Assembly: GCA_030340625.1 (NCBI GenBank)
Contig: JAOPHQ010004852.1
Coordinates: forward strand, 124,001 to 188,000
DNA length: 64,000 nt
Direction of reading: 5' to 3'
DNA from: Merluccius polli
Taxonomy: Eukaryota; Chordata; Actinopteri; Gadiformes; Merlucciidae
Position numbers and translations under genes: made by a program. The notes under the pieces are model-generated. The model had not been told where the DNA came from and made no database searches. It saw only the letters and a list, made by a program, of their open reading frames with translations. Shown here piece by piece: positions 24,129 through 35,839 of the stretch (position 1 is the first letter of the stretch; every line of letters starts with the position of its first letter).

Positions 24129-24650
24129 CATTTTCAATGCTGGATATCTAATGCTGGTCTAATAACCACACCATCATTGTTAGAAACATCACCAACATAA
24201 ATGTGTCACTTTTAACAGTTAATTTTATCCCTATATTGTTTTCTCCACAATTCAGCAATATTTTTAGACCCAGTAACCCCATCAATACTAAATGACAAGG
24301 ACATATTGATAACCTTAACTTATTTCCAAAGTTCATTGACATTATTCTGCTGCTTTTTGGCCATGGAGTTTGCCCTCATGGTCTGCTAATTTATTTTCAT
24401 AAAGTGTACAGCATATTTAATTTTAGCATTTGTGTGTTTCTTGTGTTCACACTCTGGGCCATGCCTAGTTTAAATACCCAGTTTCTAAAAGCCTTGTTGG
24501 CCTCTAAATGAAGTTCAGACACATTCATTCCATCCTGGCCTGAGAGATTGTTGTTTTTTGTCAGAATGGTTTACTACCATCATTTAAACAATTCACAATT
24601 TTATCATAGATCATTATTGTGGCTTTGGGTCTTATAGTTAATGTTGCCAC

Positions 24651-25579
24651 CAGAGGTTGTGCTAGACTTTTTCGTTGTCTGTCATTTTGACTGACAGGGT
24701 CATAAAAATACCGTCATAATCTATTTTTACTGGTCACTTTAATTTTTTAAATGATAATAATGACATGTTCAATAGCATTTAATTTTAATTCATCTTTAAT
24801 TAATATTCAGTCCAAACAAGCTGAACAAATAATCCACACCGTGGATACACACATCAAGCAGAAGAATATGATCACTTTTTCTCTGCAGTAACAAAAACAA
24901 CTGACTGTGTGGCCCCAGTAGTATGAACAGTGAATAATGAAATATGAACAGTTCACCTGTGGCCTAAACGCACAGTCTGACCGCGAAGCCCCACTATATG
25001 TGAATCGCCTGGCGGCCAATTCCGCTTCCATTCACTTTCTATGGGACGCGAGCAATTTGCTGCGCAAAGCATGCTGGGACTGTGCGAATCCACGCAGTCA
25101 CCAATCAACAAACAGGATGTGGGCGTGGGCGTGACGTTAACCATTCTGATTCATTACCACAATGCGGGCGGGAGGTAGTTGATCCACTAGTCAACACGCG
25201 GGAGCTAGGTGATCCACTGGTCAACACACGGGAGCTAGTTGATCACGCCCCAAGCAAACGAGTTTTCAAGGCGGCGTGATGTCACGCGGATAATTCACGT
25301 AGAGTGGGGCTTGACGGTCACATGGACTTGAATCGCCTGCCCGCTTGCACGTAATCAAATGTTTCAACTGGGTTTGTTGTTTCAAATGTTTCAACACTGC
25401 CGTGACATTTTTCTTCTTTTCTGCTTTTCTTTTACAAGAGCCAATTAATATGCTCATCGCCACCAAGTGGTCAGGGTGTGAATTGCAATATGTCAAAATG
25501 ACGGATGGCCCTCAGATTTTTCCGTCACCGTTTTAAAAATACAGTCAATGACGAAAATATTCAGTTAATGCGACCCCTG
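24651..25579. mobile_element. 929-bp hAT-type element, TSD GTTGCCAC
   Basis: The left end CAGAGGTTGTGCTAG and right end TTAATGCGACCCCTG form short inverted repeats, and both flanks are GTTGCCAC (24643-24650 and 25580-25587). The middle contains an inverted-repeat unit bounded by AAGCCCCACTAT (about 24984) and GTAGAGTGGGGCTT (about 25300), itself probably a nested MITE, with tandem GTTGATCCACTAGTCAAC palindromes at 25178-25240. A partial copy is at 2878-3330. No coding capacity is seen. Confidence 0.85.
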
Positions 25580-25589
25580 GTTGCCACAC

Positions 25590-26220
25590 AGAATAGCATC
25601 AAGTGGTATATCAATATTACTTGATATACTACTTGCTCTTATCAGTCAGTGAATTGTAATGCCAGAAGTTATTTTCTGTAAACCTTGACCAATCTAATTT
25701 CCCACTTTGTCCCACTATTGAAACACAAGCATCTGCTGTACATATACAGTGATCCAGCCAAGATGTATGCCATGCTTCACTGGTATATGTGTAACTTTCT
25801 CCTGGCAACAGCACTTTGCTGGAAAGAACCAGCTTGCTATCTTGATAAAATTGGTTGTTTGGTGTTGACCAAACAGGGAGTTATTATCCGAAATATCAGC
25901 ATTCATCACCCACAACAAATATACATGTAATTGCATATTATTCAATAAAATAACTTTTACGTTTCCAGACCAAATGATCTACAATTATGTCCATGAGTTA
26001 CGTACTATTAAGTAGTTACACACCCAGTTATGCAGGAATCTCAAGCTGTTGTGTATTCCCATATGTTTGTTAAAATACACAATTACAATGTGATTGATTC
26101 CTCGTTCAGGAAAGGTTTTGTAGCCAGTCCTGCATTGTTTACCATCCTGCTTTGTTTACTAACCAAGGTATGGTATGGTAAAGCAGACAGAGACCAGAGT
26201 CCTCTGAGACTGGGGACTGA
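25590..26220. other. non-coding stretch, nothing recognised
   Basis: AT-rich DNA lying between a hAT element and a probable LTR. No domain was found in its short frames. Confidence 0.4.
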
Positions 26221-27019
26221 TGTAGCGATTTGTGCGGTTTCGCAAACAAAAAAAACGGGAGGTTAACAAATTAAACAAACTGCCAATGTGCGGCAGTTAC
26301 AATTACCATATACTTTCCTGGTAATTGTAGATTATAATTTATAATCTACAATTACCAGGAAAGTATATGGTTACCATATACTTTCCTGGTATAGTTTGTT
26401 TAATTTGTTAACCTCCCGTTTTTTTTGTTCCTACTGTTTAGAATGGCATTGGGGCGGAACTAATTGCCGCCGGAATACGACACCTTTTAGCAACGCACCT
26501 AGCCAAACAGCGCGAAAGAGGCAGCACGTTCTATAAGCTATAAGTTAAAGTTAAAAGCTAAAGGCACTTAAAGTAGAACAACTCTAAAGGACAAGGAAGA
26601 AGCATACAAGAACATTCCCTCCTTAAGCAGTTAGCAGTGGACGAGGCATGTTTATCTTTTATTTACGTCTATGAAGAACGTGAATGATTGTATTGTGTTG
26701 CATTCATTGCGTGGTTGGTGCGTGTGGTGATTTGCATACGATGTAAAGTGGTGAATATGTATATGTAAGTTAAGTTTGTACATTTACAAGTTAATATTGA
26801 GTTGTGGACTGTATGTGAGGTGTGTGTAGTGGTTTTTGGTGTAAATGTAACACCTGTTGTGCTGCTGAAAAAACGGACATTTGCATATTGTCAATTGTAT
26901 TTATTGATTTGAATTATTTTTCTCTTTAAACCCAGTTCTCACGGGTTGGTTCGACCTGGAAAATAAACCCTGTTTTCTAACAAAGACCTCTGGCCTCGTG
27001 TGTACTACTTGGGAGCTAC
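26221..27019 (+). mobile_element. probable solo LTR, plus orientation, with palindrome insert
   Basis: It begins TGTAGCGATTTG and ends GGGAGCTACA (inverted TGTAGC/GCTACA ends). AATAAACCC lies about 60 bases before the 3' end as expected for an R region. No matching flanking duplication is visible. Near the 5' end it holds the large double palindrome described separately, which may be an insertion. No gag-pol sequence follows. Confidence 0.5.
26245..26429. repeat. nested double palindrome
   Basis: Outer arms 26245-26280 and 26394-26429 are exact 36-bp inverse repeats. Inside, 26305-26336 and 26340-26371 form a second exact 32-bp inverted pair around a 3-base spacer. The inner arm (ACCATATACTTTCCTGG...) recurs at 26372-26390 and at 27190-27222 in the adjacent GGTAA-repeat region, linking the two. 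Confidence 0.9.
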
Positions 27020-27029
27020 AGTAATATCA

Positions 27030-27689
27030 TTGAAACAAACCACGCTTCCTTTTACAGTACAGTTCCACCTCTCTTACAGGTAACTACTCTGTAAAACTCT
27101 GATATCACCCCGATAATTATCAGGGAGATATGGGAGTTTTTGCCAGATACCATGTTCAAAACTACACACCCTAATGGGTGGTAGAGGATTATAATCTACA
27201 GTTACCAGGAAAGTATATGGTAAAATCTTTGAAACAAACCACGCTTCCTTTTACAGTACAGTTCCACCTCTCTTACAGGGTAATTCACAGGGTTTTACCT
27301 GATAATGTTTTGGAATTACATTTGTAATTACTGGGTAAATACCAGTTAATATCTGCATACATACATGGGGGTTATTGGGTAAATTGTAACTACTGGGTAA
27401 TTAGAAAGTAATTACTTAGTAAATAGTTGCAAGTTATCAAGTAAATACTGGGTAATTACCAGGTAAATATCAGAGTCATTACTACCCTCACTGTCACTAC
27501 ACAGGTTGATTGGTAATACATAATCTATAATTCCTGGATAAATACCTGGTAGTTTTCAGTATATATCTAGTAAATACTGGGTAACTTGTTGGTATTTACC
27601 AGGTAAATATCAGGTAACTACTAGGTAAATAAGTGGTACTTACCAGGTAAATATGCAATCATTTTTGAGTAAATACCTGGTAAGTACCA

Positions 27690-27767
<78 letters not shown>

Positions 27768-28090
27768 ATTATCACCCTAACAAAGTCACATATAGACACA
27801 TTCAGTGGGTTTATTGTCTACAATATGCAATTGCAGGATATCTACCAGGTAATTATTGGGTAAATACCTGGTAGATGTCAGGAAAATATCTAGTAAATAT
27901 CAGGTAACTTGTTGGTATTTACCAGATAAATATGTAATGTAAATACTTGGTAATTACCTGGTAAGTACTTGGTAATTACCTGTAAGTACTTGGTAATTAC
28001 AAGGTAATTACATTTAATTACCTGGTTATTACTTAGTAAATACATCTTATTACCAGGTAATTAGCTGGTAATTACCGGACTGTAAAAGGA
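27030..28090. repeat. degenerate array of GGTAA/TTACC half-palindromes with inverted ends
   Basis: About 0.8 kb is filled by alternating words such as CAGGTAAATA, CTGGTAATTACC and CTTGGTAATTACC, with unit lengths of roughly 10-17 bp. A CTTCCTTTTACAGT word at 27049 (repeated at 27246) is inverted as ACTGTAAAAGGAAG at 28079, suggesting a MITE whose interior is an array. A (TA)n tract at 27696-27763 interrupts it. There is no coding sequence. Confidence 0.7.
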
Positions 28091-28099
28091 AGGGTTACT

Positions 28100-30470
28100 G
28101 ATTTTTTTAATAACCCTTTATAATAATTACAATTACTTATATTACTTACTACCATTTCAAACAGCTTTTAAATAGCATCGAATCTGCCATGAGTGCATTA
28201 AAACGTGTAGATCTGGGTTTAGTGGCTTAGAACCTGAACACTCTGGAAATAATGCTGTTTGAGGAATAACATCATGGCGGAGACCCCAGGAAATGTCTCA
28301 GAAACACTTTCAAGATCTATTACCAAACACAACAGTGTTTATGACAGTTAATCAGCAGATGCATGGTACAGAGCGTTTTTAAATCTGCCAATTACCTGTG
28401 ATTTCTATCCTACTGTGCGCTGTTGGCATAAATCATGAGGAAACTGACATGTATTGTTTTTCTGAAAAGCCTCACAAATGTATTATGAAAATGGCTTATG
28501 AAACAGCATGCCACTGTCTGACATTTAAAATGTTGGCTTTAGTGACAGAGGTGAATGTGCACTCAGTTGAAGACCAGTGGTAATCAAAGAACTGTGGGTA
28601 AAGTTCAACTCACCTTACTTGGCACTATGAGTCCAAGAGACAATATCACAGGGGTGATAACCTGTCACCTTTCGGCGAAATTTGCCGTTTTTATTTCAAA
28701 ATTGGTCATTCATGTGGATCATGTAGGTCTGCAATAAAAATACATTCTTTTTTGGGGGGGGGGGGGGGGGGTTCTCAAAGACATCTGTGGGTAGGCATGT
28801 TTACCGTAGTATTCTGCTCTGTCTGGGCAACGGTTGAGAGAGGGTTAAGCTTTGAAGAAACATATAGTTTAACGCCACAGTGTGGGTCGATGTGTGGAGC
28901 TCCTTCTGGGTAGCGGTCGATGTTAATGGTTGTGTCCAGGGGAAACGTGCCCATGGTGTGTGTGCAGCTCCGTCCGGGCAGTGGTTGATTTTGATGTCCA
29001 CGTCAGAGAGGGATAAGCTTCTCAGACAGTTATAAGATAACACCACGGTGTGTGGCGCATTTCTTATACAACATCACAAAGTTGGTAACCATGGTGATAA
29101 CACATCCCCCCTCCTTCCTAGAACTCTTAAAATGCATTTTTTTCAAATCTCATGGTGTTCGAATTCGAGCTGAAACCCTGTTAAATGGTTGATTTCTGGG
29201 TAACAAGCAGCAAAATATACAGCCAGGTCCGACTTCAGCGCCAGAAACAGTGCTGCTGGAGCCTGCTGACAGCCAGAGAGTGCCAAAGCGGGCAGAGTCT
29301 TTGAACGAGATGCTGTTTGACTGTTTCTCTTTTCGAAGTCTCGAAAAAAGTAGAAAGAATCCGATTTTCAATAGCTTGCTGCTGCCGGAGGCATAGGAAC
29401 CGAAGCATTGGCTGCTGCCATTTTTTTAGGCAGCCAATCACAACTCAAGTAGCGCCATAGCGTGGCTGTGCATTACCCGATACACTTCAAAAAATAATGC
29501 CTAGAATCTACTTAATAAAAATGAGGTAACTTTCTGCATAGCAGAATCAGGTGGTTCAAACAAGACTATTCTTTTTACGAGCTACTTACATTTTCCTATC
29601 AAAAAAGATATGCAAGTACAACCTACTTACTCAATTTGACATTTCCAAAGTAGTTATTGTGTTTTCAGTCAACTCATTTTGACGGTTCCATAGTAGTAAT
29701 TGTTTTTTCGATCTACTCAGCTTTGACAGTTTGAAAAGTGTATTTATAAGTCAAACTAACTATTTAATAATCTCCATGCTCATTAATTTAAGTAGGATCT
29801 ACTTAGGTTTTCTAGTGTAGCAGTGGTTCTCTCTCTCTCTCGATCGAAGCAAAAAACAAAAAGAAAACTCGATTCTCAATAGGGTTACCATACCTACAAA
29901 AAACCTGGACTCTTTACAGGGTTGCCATACCTAAAATAAAAACAATCCCCAAACCCCATTGGGGTTTGGCGATTGGGCTGACACAAGACACAGGTAGATG
30001 TTGACGTAGAATATCCATTTATTGGAGATGGCAAGATGGTACAAGCTGAGCAGATGTAACACTCTCCTGAGTGTGTGTGTTGATAGCTGTTTTATCCTGG
30101 GTGCCATGATTAATCATGCACCACAGGTGTGCAGCCCCACCCAGTCCCAGCGTCTAATCAGTCTTAGTCGGGCCAGGTGAGGCTACTAAACCAGCCATCA
30201 ACCACACAAACTCCACATCTACATAATAGTTTTGACACTGCTCTTCAGTAGACACACATTGTCAGATGTTGAAAAACTACATTTAACTTCATAAGTTAAA
30301 ACAGTGTAAATTTTACAATTAACTGTACAAACAGGTATCTATCTACGCATCAACATTTTTAGTCTCAAACAAGTAAAAACAGTGTGTTACAAATAAACTA
30401 ACAGGGCAAACAAAGTACAACAATGTGAGTGTGGGCAAAGGATATGTATATCGCCTTTAAGCAAGCAAAC
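28100..30470. other. non-coding stretch with G-tract, short duplications and an LTR-like piece
   Basis: A G-tract lies at about 28752-28770, followed by a roughly 90-bp imperfect tandem duplication (GTCGATGTGTGGAGCTCC / GTGTGTGTGCAGCTCCG) to 29060. From about 29979 to 30217 the minus strand reads like a small LTR (GGATAAAAC box, AATAAATGG signal, TGTCTTGTGTCA end), but no TSD is found. No gene is supported. Confidence 0.4.
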
Positions 30471-30547
30471 TGACCATGAGATCATGGACCTTTGATGATG
30501 TCTTTTTGTTCACGTCCTCAAAGTTCCAAGGCATAGATGAGTCCCAT

Positions 30548-32070
30548 CAGGCAGGTGCATGCATGTGCCATGCTAGGAATTCCAAAAAGTACCTCCCTCC
30601 CTCAATGGCTATCCCAGCTAGCTTGTCTGTGCCTTCATTACTGGGCATGCTCGTTACAAAGATGTTGAGGGTCATCTTCAGAAGGTCCTCTTGCACATTG
30701 GCAGCATCCCCAGCATCGAAGACCTGAAATCCATCAGAGAAAAAAGTATGTACTTAGTGTATGATCTCCCTGCCCTAGGAGGACTGGATTGGAATTGTGC
30801 AGATGATTTGTGTTTGTTTAAAGTTGGGTTTATGGTAAAGACGTGATAGGAGGGTGTAGGGTTCTCACACTGCCTGCTATAGAGAATGCAGGTGATCATG
30901 TGAAGTCTATGTGTTGACATACTGGACGTCGGCAACAGGCAATATGATTGAATTAAAAAAATGGGATGTCCTTTAATAGTTTCCCAAAAGACACAGTTAA
31001 CCTGTTCCATGGTTGGCTGCAATGAGGATTATGACGATATGACCATCCAACGGTAGTCTTTCACATAACATCAGAAAACAATTATGTTGCCTTTGATGAG
31101 GTCCTCCATCTTCTCACCAAGGTACGGAATGAGGCCTCTGATGACAATTTCCTGTTCGGTGTCATTGCCGTTACTCTAGTAAAATATGAAACAATGGTCA
31201 GTACTGAGGGATTTCACAATACTAGTGGATAACACTCTCTCACTCTGCTGGAAGTGAATTCATGTAGATCCTCACTATCACAAATAAGCACGGTCTGTCA
31301 ACTGGGCTCAGAAAATATATTCAAATTATCATCTTCTCTTTCTCTGCTCTACCTTTTTGTGACGCTGTCACTGTGGCATGCATCATCCCATGGCAATATT
31401 TTCAACCCTCAGTTTTCATACTTGTGTCTTTTATCATTGTTTTTACAATATTGGTGGTAAATTAAATAGCACTTTTCAAATGTCCATTGGTAGTTCTAAC
31501 TTTGGCAGCTGTTGAAACAGTTTTACGTTCTATGAATTATAACTGATTTGTGGTGGTTGTTCCAATCGCATGGGTAGTGTCATATTTAGCAGTTGTCTCC
31601 CATTCGAACACACATTTTTGCTAACTTAATGTCAACAGTCAAATTCATATTTGAGTTTCAAATATTTTTGACACCCTTAATACATACCTGATTGAGCACT
31701 TCCAGGATTCCATCCAGTTTCTTCCCTACACCTCCCCCCTTCCTCCTGTACAGGGTCAACAGTTTGGGTGTGTGTTGGTCCAACCTGGCCAAGAACGTAG
31801 ACTGTAATGGTTTCAGTGAGATCCTCCAGAACTCCTCGGTCTGAGAGAGATAGAGGGGAATTATCTGCTTTTCAACCACCTCTAACACATGATTACTTTC
31901 AACACACCTGGAAAAGCTCAAACAGTCCAGGCCACCTTGCTCTAAGGTCGATCACAGGTGGGCTTTTCTGGATGACGCTTCGACGCAATGAGAAGGTTGT
32001 TGTCATTCTTCTTGCACTCCTAAAGAAGCTCTACTAGCTCCATCTCCAGGGAATCGTCAGTTTCACCTTT
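30548..32070 (-). pseudogene. decayed multi-exon gene resembling SAMD3-like fish proteins
   Basis: Four minus-strand blocks have coding character and splice-like borders. Block A (about 32070-31908) ends LRARWPGLFELFQ before a GTGTGT donor. Block B (31840-31688) runs from a CTCTCTCAG acceptor, carries FLARLDQHTPKLLTLY, and ends at GTATGT. Block C (about 31175-31094) carries VIRGLIPYLGEKMEDL, with only a GC-type donor. Block D (30723-30548) carries KLAGIAIEGGRYFLEFLAWH and then a stop. The arrangement resembles the C-terminal half of fish sterile-alpha-motif SAMD3-like proteins, whose copies are numerous. Block A has a frameshift or stop near 32035. I infer a pseudogene, but a divergent functional gene cannot be excluded; the N-terminal part was not found. 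Confidence 0.5.
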
Positions 32071-32079
32071 AGGGTGAGG

Positions 32080-33470
32080 TGGGAGGTAGTTCACCTCAGA
32101 CTAATTTTTAAGCTCTTTGCTGGAGCTTGGTCTGATGCAGATTTCCATTTACATTGAGCTCAGGCAGTCCAAGGTGCCTTACTTTAGCCCTGTAATAAGT
32201 AATCAATTCAGATTAAATCAGTGACTGATTTATTCAAATGTTGCTGCTAAAGAATGACTATTTAATCTATCAAGAAGAGTGCACTGTGAATATACAACGG
32301 CTGTGATGTGGTGTCGTGCAGGTGTCGAACCCTGTTTCCCTACTTCTTTGTGTATAGGGATAGTAGCCTATGGGTTGACCAACAACCACTATATTATGTA
32401 TGATTAAATGGTAACACCCACACATAAAAAAACACTTAAGGGGGGGGGGGGGTCAATCAGAGCCAGGGTGCCAGCCCAGACGCCCCTATGAGTCGGCCGC
32501 CACGGCTACATTAACAAGCAAGGTATGTAGCATCATATAGTTTGGGATTGGATGCTATAATAATATTCCTCCCAATATGATTAGAGTTAGTCATATTTCT
32601 TTAAAATACCTTATTCTGTCTTTTAAATGAGAGATGACTATTGTGGGACAGAGAGGGGTTAATTAAATAATCAAACGAATACTACATTTAGTGATAAGGA
32701 TGGAGGATCCCACTCCCAACCGATGTTATGGTATACCAGTCTACTGGCACCCTCATGCACTACAGTAGGCCTTCTACATTTACCATGGTTGAAATAGCCT
32801 GTACAAGACTGTAAATTACTCCTTCAGAAATTATTAGAATATTACTGGATATCATATTTTCTTGATATGCACTTCTAAACTATAAATGTAACATTTGACT
32901 TGACAGACGATTAAGTTAGTTTGTTTAGTTGTTTTCAAAATTAAGGGTTTTGAGGAGGAAGCTCAATGCTGCTCTAATTAGAGACAAGAGTCAGCGAAGC
33001 AAAAATATGATTTTTGAGATCCTTATAATAACCATATAACCACATTTTTGGGTCCTCACCAGTTTGTACCCCTGATATTTTAATGATGAATGACAATGAT
33101 TTTGTAAAAGTAAATCATTTATTGCTTAGTATTATATTTGTATGGTTTGTGTATATTGTTTCAGTGTGGTTTCAAATTTCTATATTGTATTTAACTTATC
33201 TTTTATTATAGGTCATTTTGAGGAAACACCAGATAGGCCTGTGGTGTTGCTGCATCTAAACATTGAGAAAGCATTTTTTTGTCATCTTAAACAGTATCAT
33301 TACTCATGATTACTACATATTGCATCTAGCTGGCTAAGCCTGCCTACAGTAATTACTTTAACAAAATTATATTTTTTACCCCATTTAAAAAAATAACCAA
33401 AATTCAAGTGTTTCTTCATACATGAGCAGCTCCATCAGCTCTGTTCAGCTCTGTGCATTACACAGAGAGG
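32080..33470. other. non-coding stretch, nothing recognised
   Basis: AT-rich DNA with a G-tract at about 32440. No domain or element ends were seen. Confidence 0.4.
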
Positions 33471-33474
33471 ACAG

Positions 33475-33476
<2 letters not shown>

Positions 33477-33555
<79 letters not shown>
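33477..33555. repeat. (CA)n microsatellite
   Basis: About 38 CA repeats. Thr/His and Val/Cys frames over it are artefacts. A C-tract lies further right at about 33688-33705. Confidence 0.95.
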
Positions 33556-33558
<3 letters not shown>

Positions 33559-33799
33559 GCATAAACATGTCAGCGATGACAATGCTACTTAACAGATTTA
33601 CAGTTCCAGGCTGGGGGTTAGTGCAGAGCGGATGGAGGTCTGCATTAAACCAGTAAACCACAAAAATGAATTTACAAGTGCTAACTACCCCCCCCCCCCC
33701 CCCCACAAATTCTAACTTGTGGCAATTTTTGTGCTGATTTTCTCTCATGACTTTGATTAATACCACCGACGATGTGGGCAGGGCCATAGGCAGTTATGT

Positions 33800-34730
33800 G
33801 TGAAGTAAACTAATGTTTTGACACGTCTGCCGGCAGGGGAGGGGGGGGGGGTTGGAAGCAGGGCAGGCAATGGCCCCTTCACTGATCGTCTAAAAGATTG
33901 CGGGGAGACAGCAACACTGCCACAGGCGGCCATCAATTGTGTGTGTGTGTGTGTGTGGCAGTACTGAGAAGATATATCGAAATTAAGTAGCAGGACGGCA
34001 TGTTAAAAAAAAGAAATAAAAGGTTGTCTAGCAGGCAAACGTGCCTAAGTGATGTTTTGAATCACATTGATTTTTTTGTGTTGTGTGTTAAATTGTTGCC
34101 TTTAAGGGAGACATCCAAAATTGACCCTTTCTTGTGTTTTTCTGCTGCTCTATTTGATTATCTGTTTGGCAAACATCAGAGTCTAGCTAGGGACATTGGT
34201 ATATTGGGTTTCTTCCTTCAATTTCCTCATGGCTAGACACTATCAGCTCATCACAAGTTGCATATATTCTGAGCAGATAATGTACTTTGAAATGTCGGTG
34301 GAGGCAAAAATAAAAAAAATAATGTATTCTTATTGGATTGTTTTTTTTCTTGAGAGGAATTCACATTGTTAAAAATGCTTTTTTTCACACGTTGCAGAGG
34401 CTGCAGTAGGTTTCTGTGTTTTCCATACGAGTACTGTGATCCATAATGCATGCTGCAGGACCTCTCACCCCCATGTTTTACGCCTACTTGCAGTCTGTCC
34501 ACAGACAAACCATGTTTACTGCTCCATAGAGGAACCCATTATGTACTTGGCTGGTGCAGGCTGTTTATATTGCTGATTTTTTTTATTTCTTAATTTTCTA
34601 TTTGCCCATAATTGAGAACTAATATAAGGTTTCAGAATACCAAGCCAAGAAAACAAAATGAGCCATCTCTATTGTCTGGATCAATCATTGACTATTGACT
34701 AAATGAGGCAATTGAAAATATTTCATCCCA
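33800..34730. other. non-coding stretch, nothing recognised
   Basis: G-rich patch at 33836-33850 and a short GT tract at about 33938-33956. No supportable gene. Confidence 0.4.
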
Positions 34731-34736
34731 AAAGTT

Positions 34737-34748
34737 TGTGTGTGTGTG

Positions 34749-34839
<91 letters not shown>
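34737..34839. repeat. (TG)n microsatellite
   Basis: About 50 TG repeats with one TGCG interruption. Confidence 0.95.
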
Positions 34840-34843
<4 letters not shown>

Positions 34844-34879
34844 GTGGTCCAAGTGGACATTCAAGGACTGACAACGACC

Positions 34880-35030
34880 TGCTTTTCACCTGTTTATTCT
34901 GATGAAGACAGATAACTGGATGACTGGTTATTCTGGATGAAGAACGATAACTGGATGACTGTTTATTCTGGATTAAGACAGATAACTGGATGACTGATGT
35001 TTATTCTGATGAAGACGGATCAAGTGGGAG
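34880..35030. repeat. about 45-bp minisatellite, three copies
   Basis: Three imperfect copies of a unit containing GATAACTGGATGACTG and GTTTATTCTG(G)ATGAAGA. Confidence 0.8.
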
Positions 35031-35322
35031 AATGTCCTCAACCGACTGATTTCTGCAATATTATCACAGCAGTCAAGCAAATGCTCTTCTGCTCTTAAAA
35101 CATGTTTACAGAAACAATAATTCTCTCTCAACAACGTTAATATACACAAAATGCATCAATATACATATACAAGTGTTAATATAGTTATTCAATTACGTGA
35201 CAGAATTGCAAGAAACTTATAGAAAATGCATATTGTTGTGTGCAACCTGCATTGGATTGGTGTCTGCAATATTATATCTGTGTGGTAAATAAAATAGTTC
35301 ATTCATTTCTACCGTAATACAA

Positions 35323-35828
35323 TAGCCTAGAACTCTAGACACCCCCTAGCGGCAGCTAGGTAGGTCTAGCACGGCTCCGTCGGCTTTTTGGTGCTGGAAA
35401 CACAAAGTATGTCAGACCAATCACAGCGTGAGGGGCGGAGTCGAAAGCCGGGCTACCATGACGACAGAGATGCGACGGTTCCATGTTAAAGGTAAACATG
35501 GCTGCTGCTGCTGGCGAACGGCTGTCTTTCGAGTCGGCTTTGGCCGCGACTCTTCAAGACTTGAAGTTAACATTTTCTTTGAGAAAAGAACAAAGAACGG
35601 CACTGAAGTCTTTCCTCGAAAATAAATATGTATTCGGAGTTTTGATTAATTGCGTAGTCAGAGCGACGGCTCTGACTACGTCACCTTCTTCGTTGCTCTG
35701 ATTGGTTGTAGCGCTATCCTATTGCGTGCAAAGGGAACTTGAAAGACAACCGTTTATCCCGCCCACACTGCCAATGGAGCTGCGCCAGACCTTACATCTT
35801 TCTGATGTGGGTCTGGCTTGCCAGGCTA
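35323..35828 (+). mobile_element. 506-bp non-autonomous element with 9-bp TSD and a RecQ-like exon
   Basis: The ends TAGCCTAGAACTCTAGACACC and GTCTGGCTTGCCAGGCTA are inverted repeats, and the flanks are perfect 9-bp GTAATACAA (35314-35322 and 35829-35837). Terminal TAGCCTAG/AGGCTA and TSD length match the 3972-4428 MITE although the interiors differ. This suggests one transposase family, Mutator-like by TSD length. The interior keeps the start of a helicase reading frame (separate entry). Confidence 0.85.
35498..35701 (+). pseudogene. N-terminal exon of a RecQ-like helicase, truncated
   Basis: The ATG follows AAAC and opens MAAAAGERLSFESALAATL. At residues about 28-47 it reads FSLRKEQRTALKSFLENKYV, resembling the Q-motif region just upstream of the Walker A loop of RecQ-type DNA helicases, as in a widespread fish family of RecQ-like genes. 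The helicase ATP-binding motif never arrives: after FGVL the frame runs into unrelated sequence and stops. The piece lies wholly inside the 9-bp-TSD element, so it is either a deletion remnant of a helicase-coding parent transposon or a captured host exon. Confidence 0.6.
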
Positions 35829-35839
35829 GTAATACAACA

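Larger units (their letters stand above)
21330..24640 (-). mobile_element. CR1/L2-like LINE remnant split by later insertions
   Basis: Minus-strand translation gives reverse-transcriptase pieces in the right order. LDASKAFDR and then GVRQGG-like and YMDDLS words lie at about 23730-23960. A GLQQLLRVCSSYG palm/thumb word is near 23290-23360. A GHIIRNDL-like word lies at 22571-22616, and a C-terminal ALFKAYCTPLYTAHLWC block at 21524-21724. Between them lie a solo LTR (22622-23191), a hAT element (21779-22562) and about 340 bp of other DNA with a hAT-like end (about 23366-23710). Several frameshifts and stops make it inactive. The clade is inferred from motif style only. Confidence 0.75.

Noticed and set aside
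29979..30217. Small solo LTR
   Set aside because: It has promoter-like and polyadenylation-like boxes on the minus strand, but no target duplication or paired ends, so it is not listed separately.
33453..33787. Long frames of alternating Thr/His or Cys/Val over CA/TG tracts (also 18565, 34692, 39051)
   Set aside because: They are translations of dinucleotide repeats with no domain.
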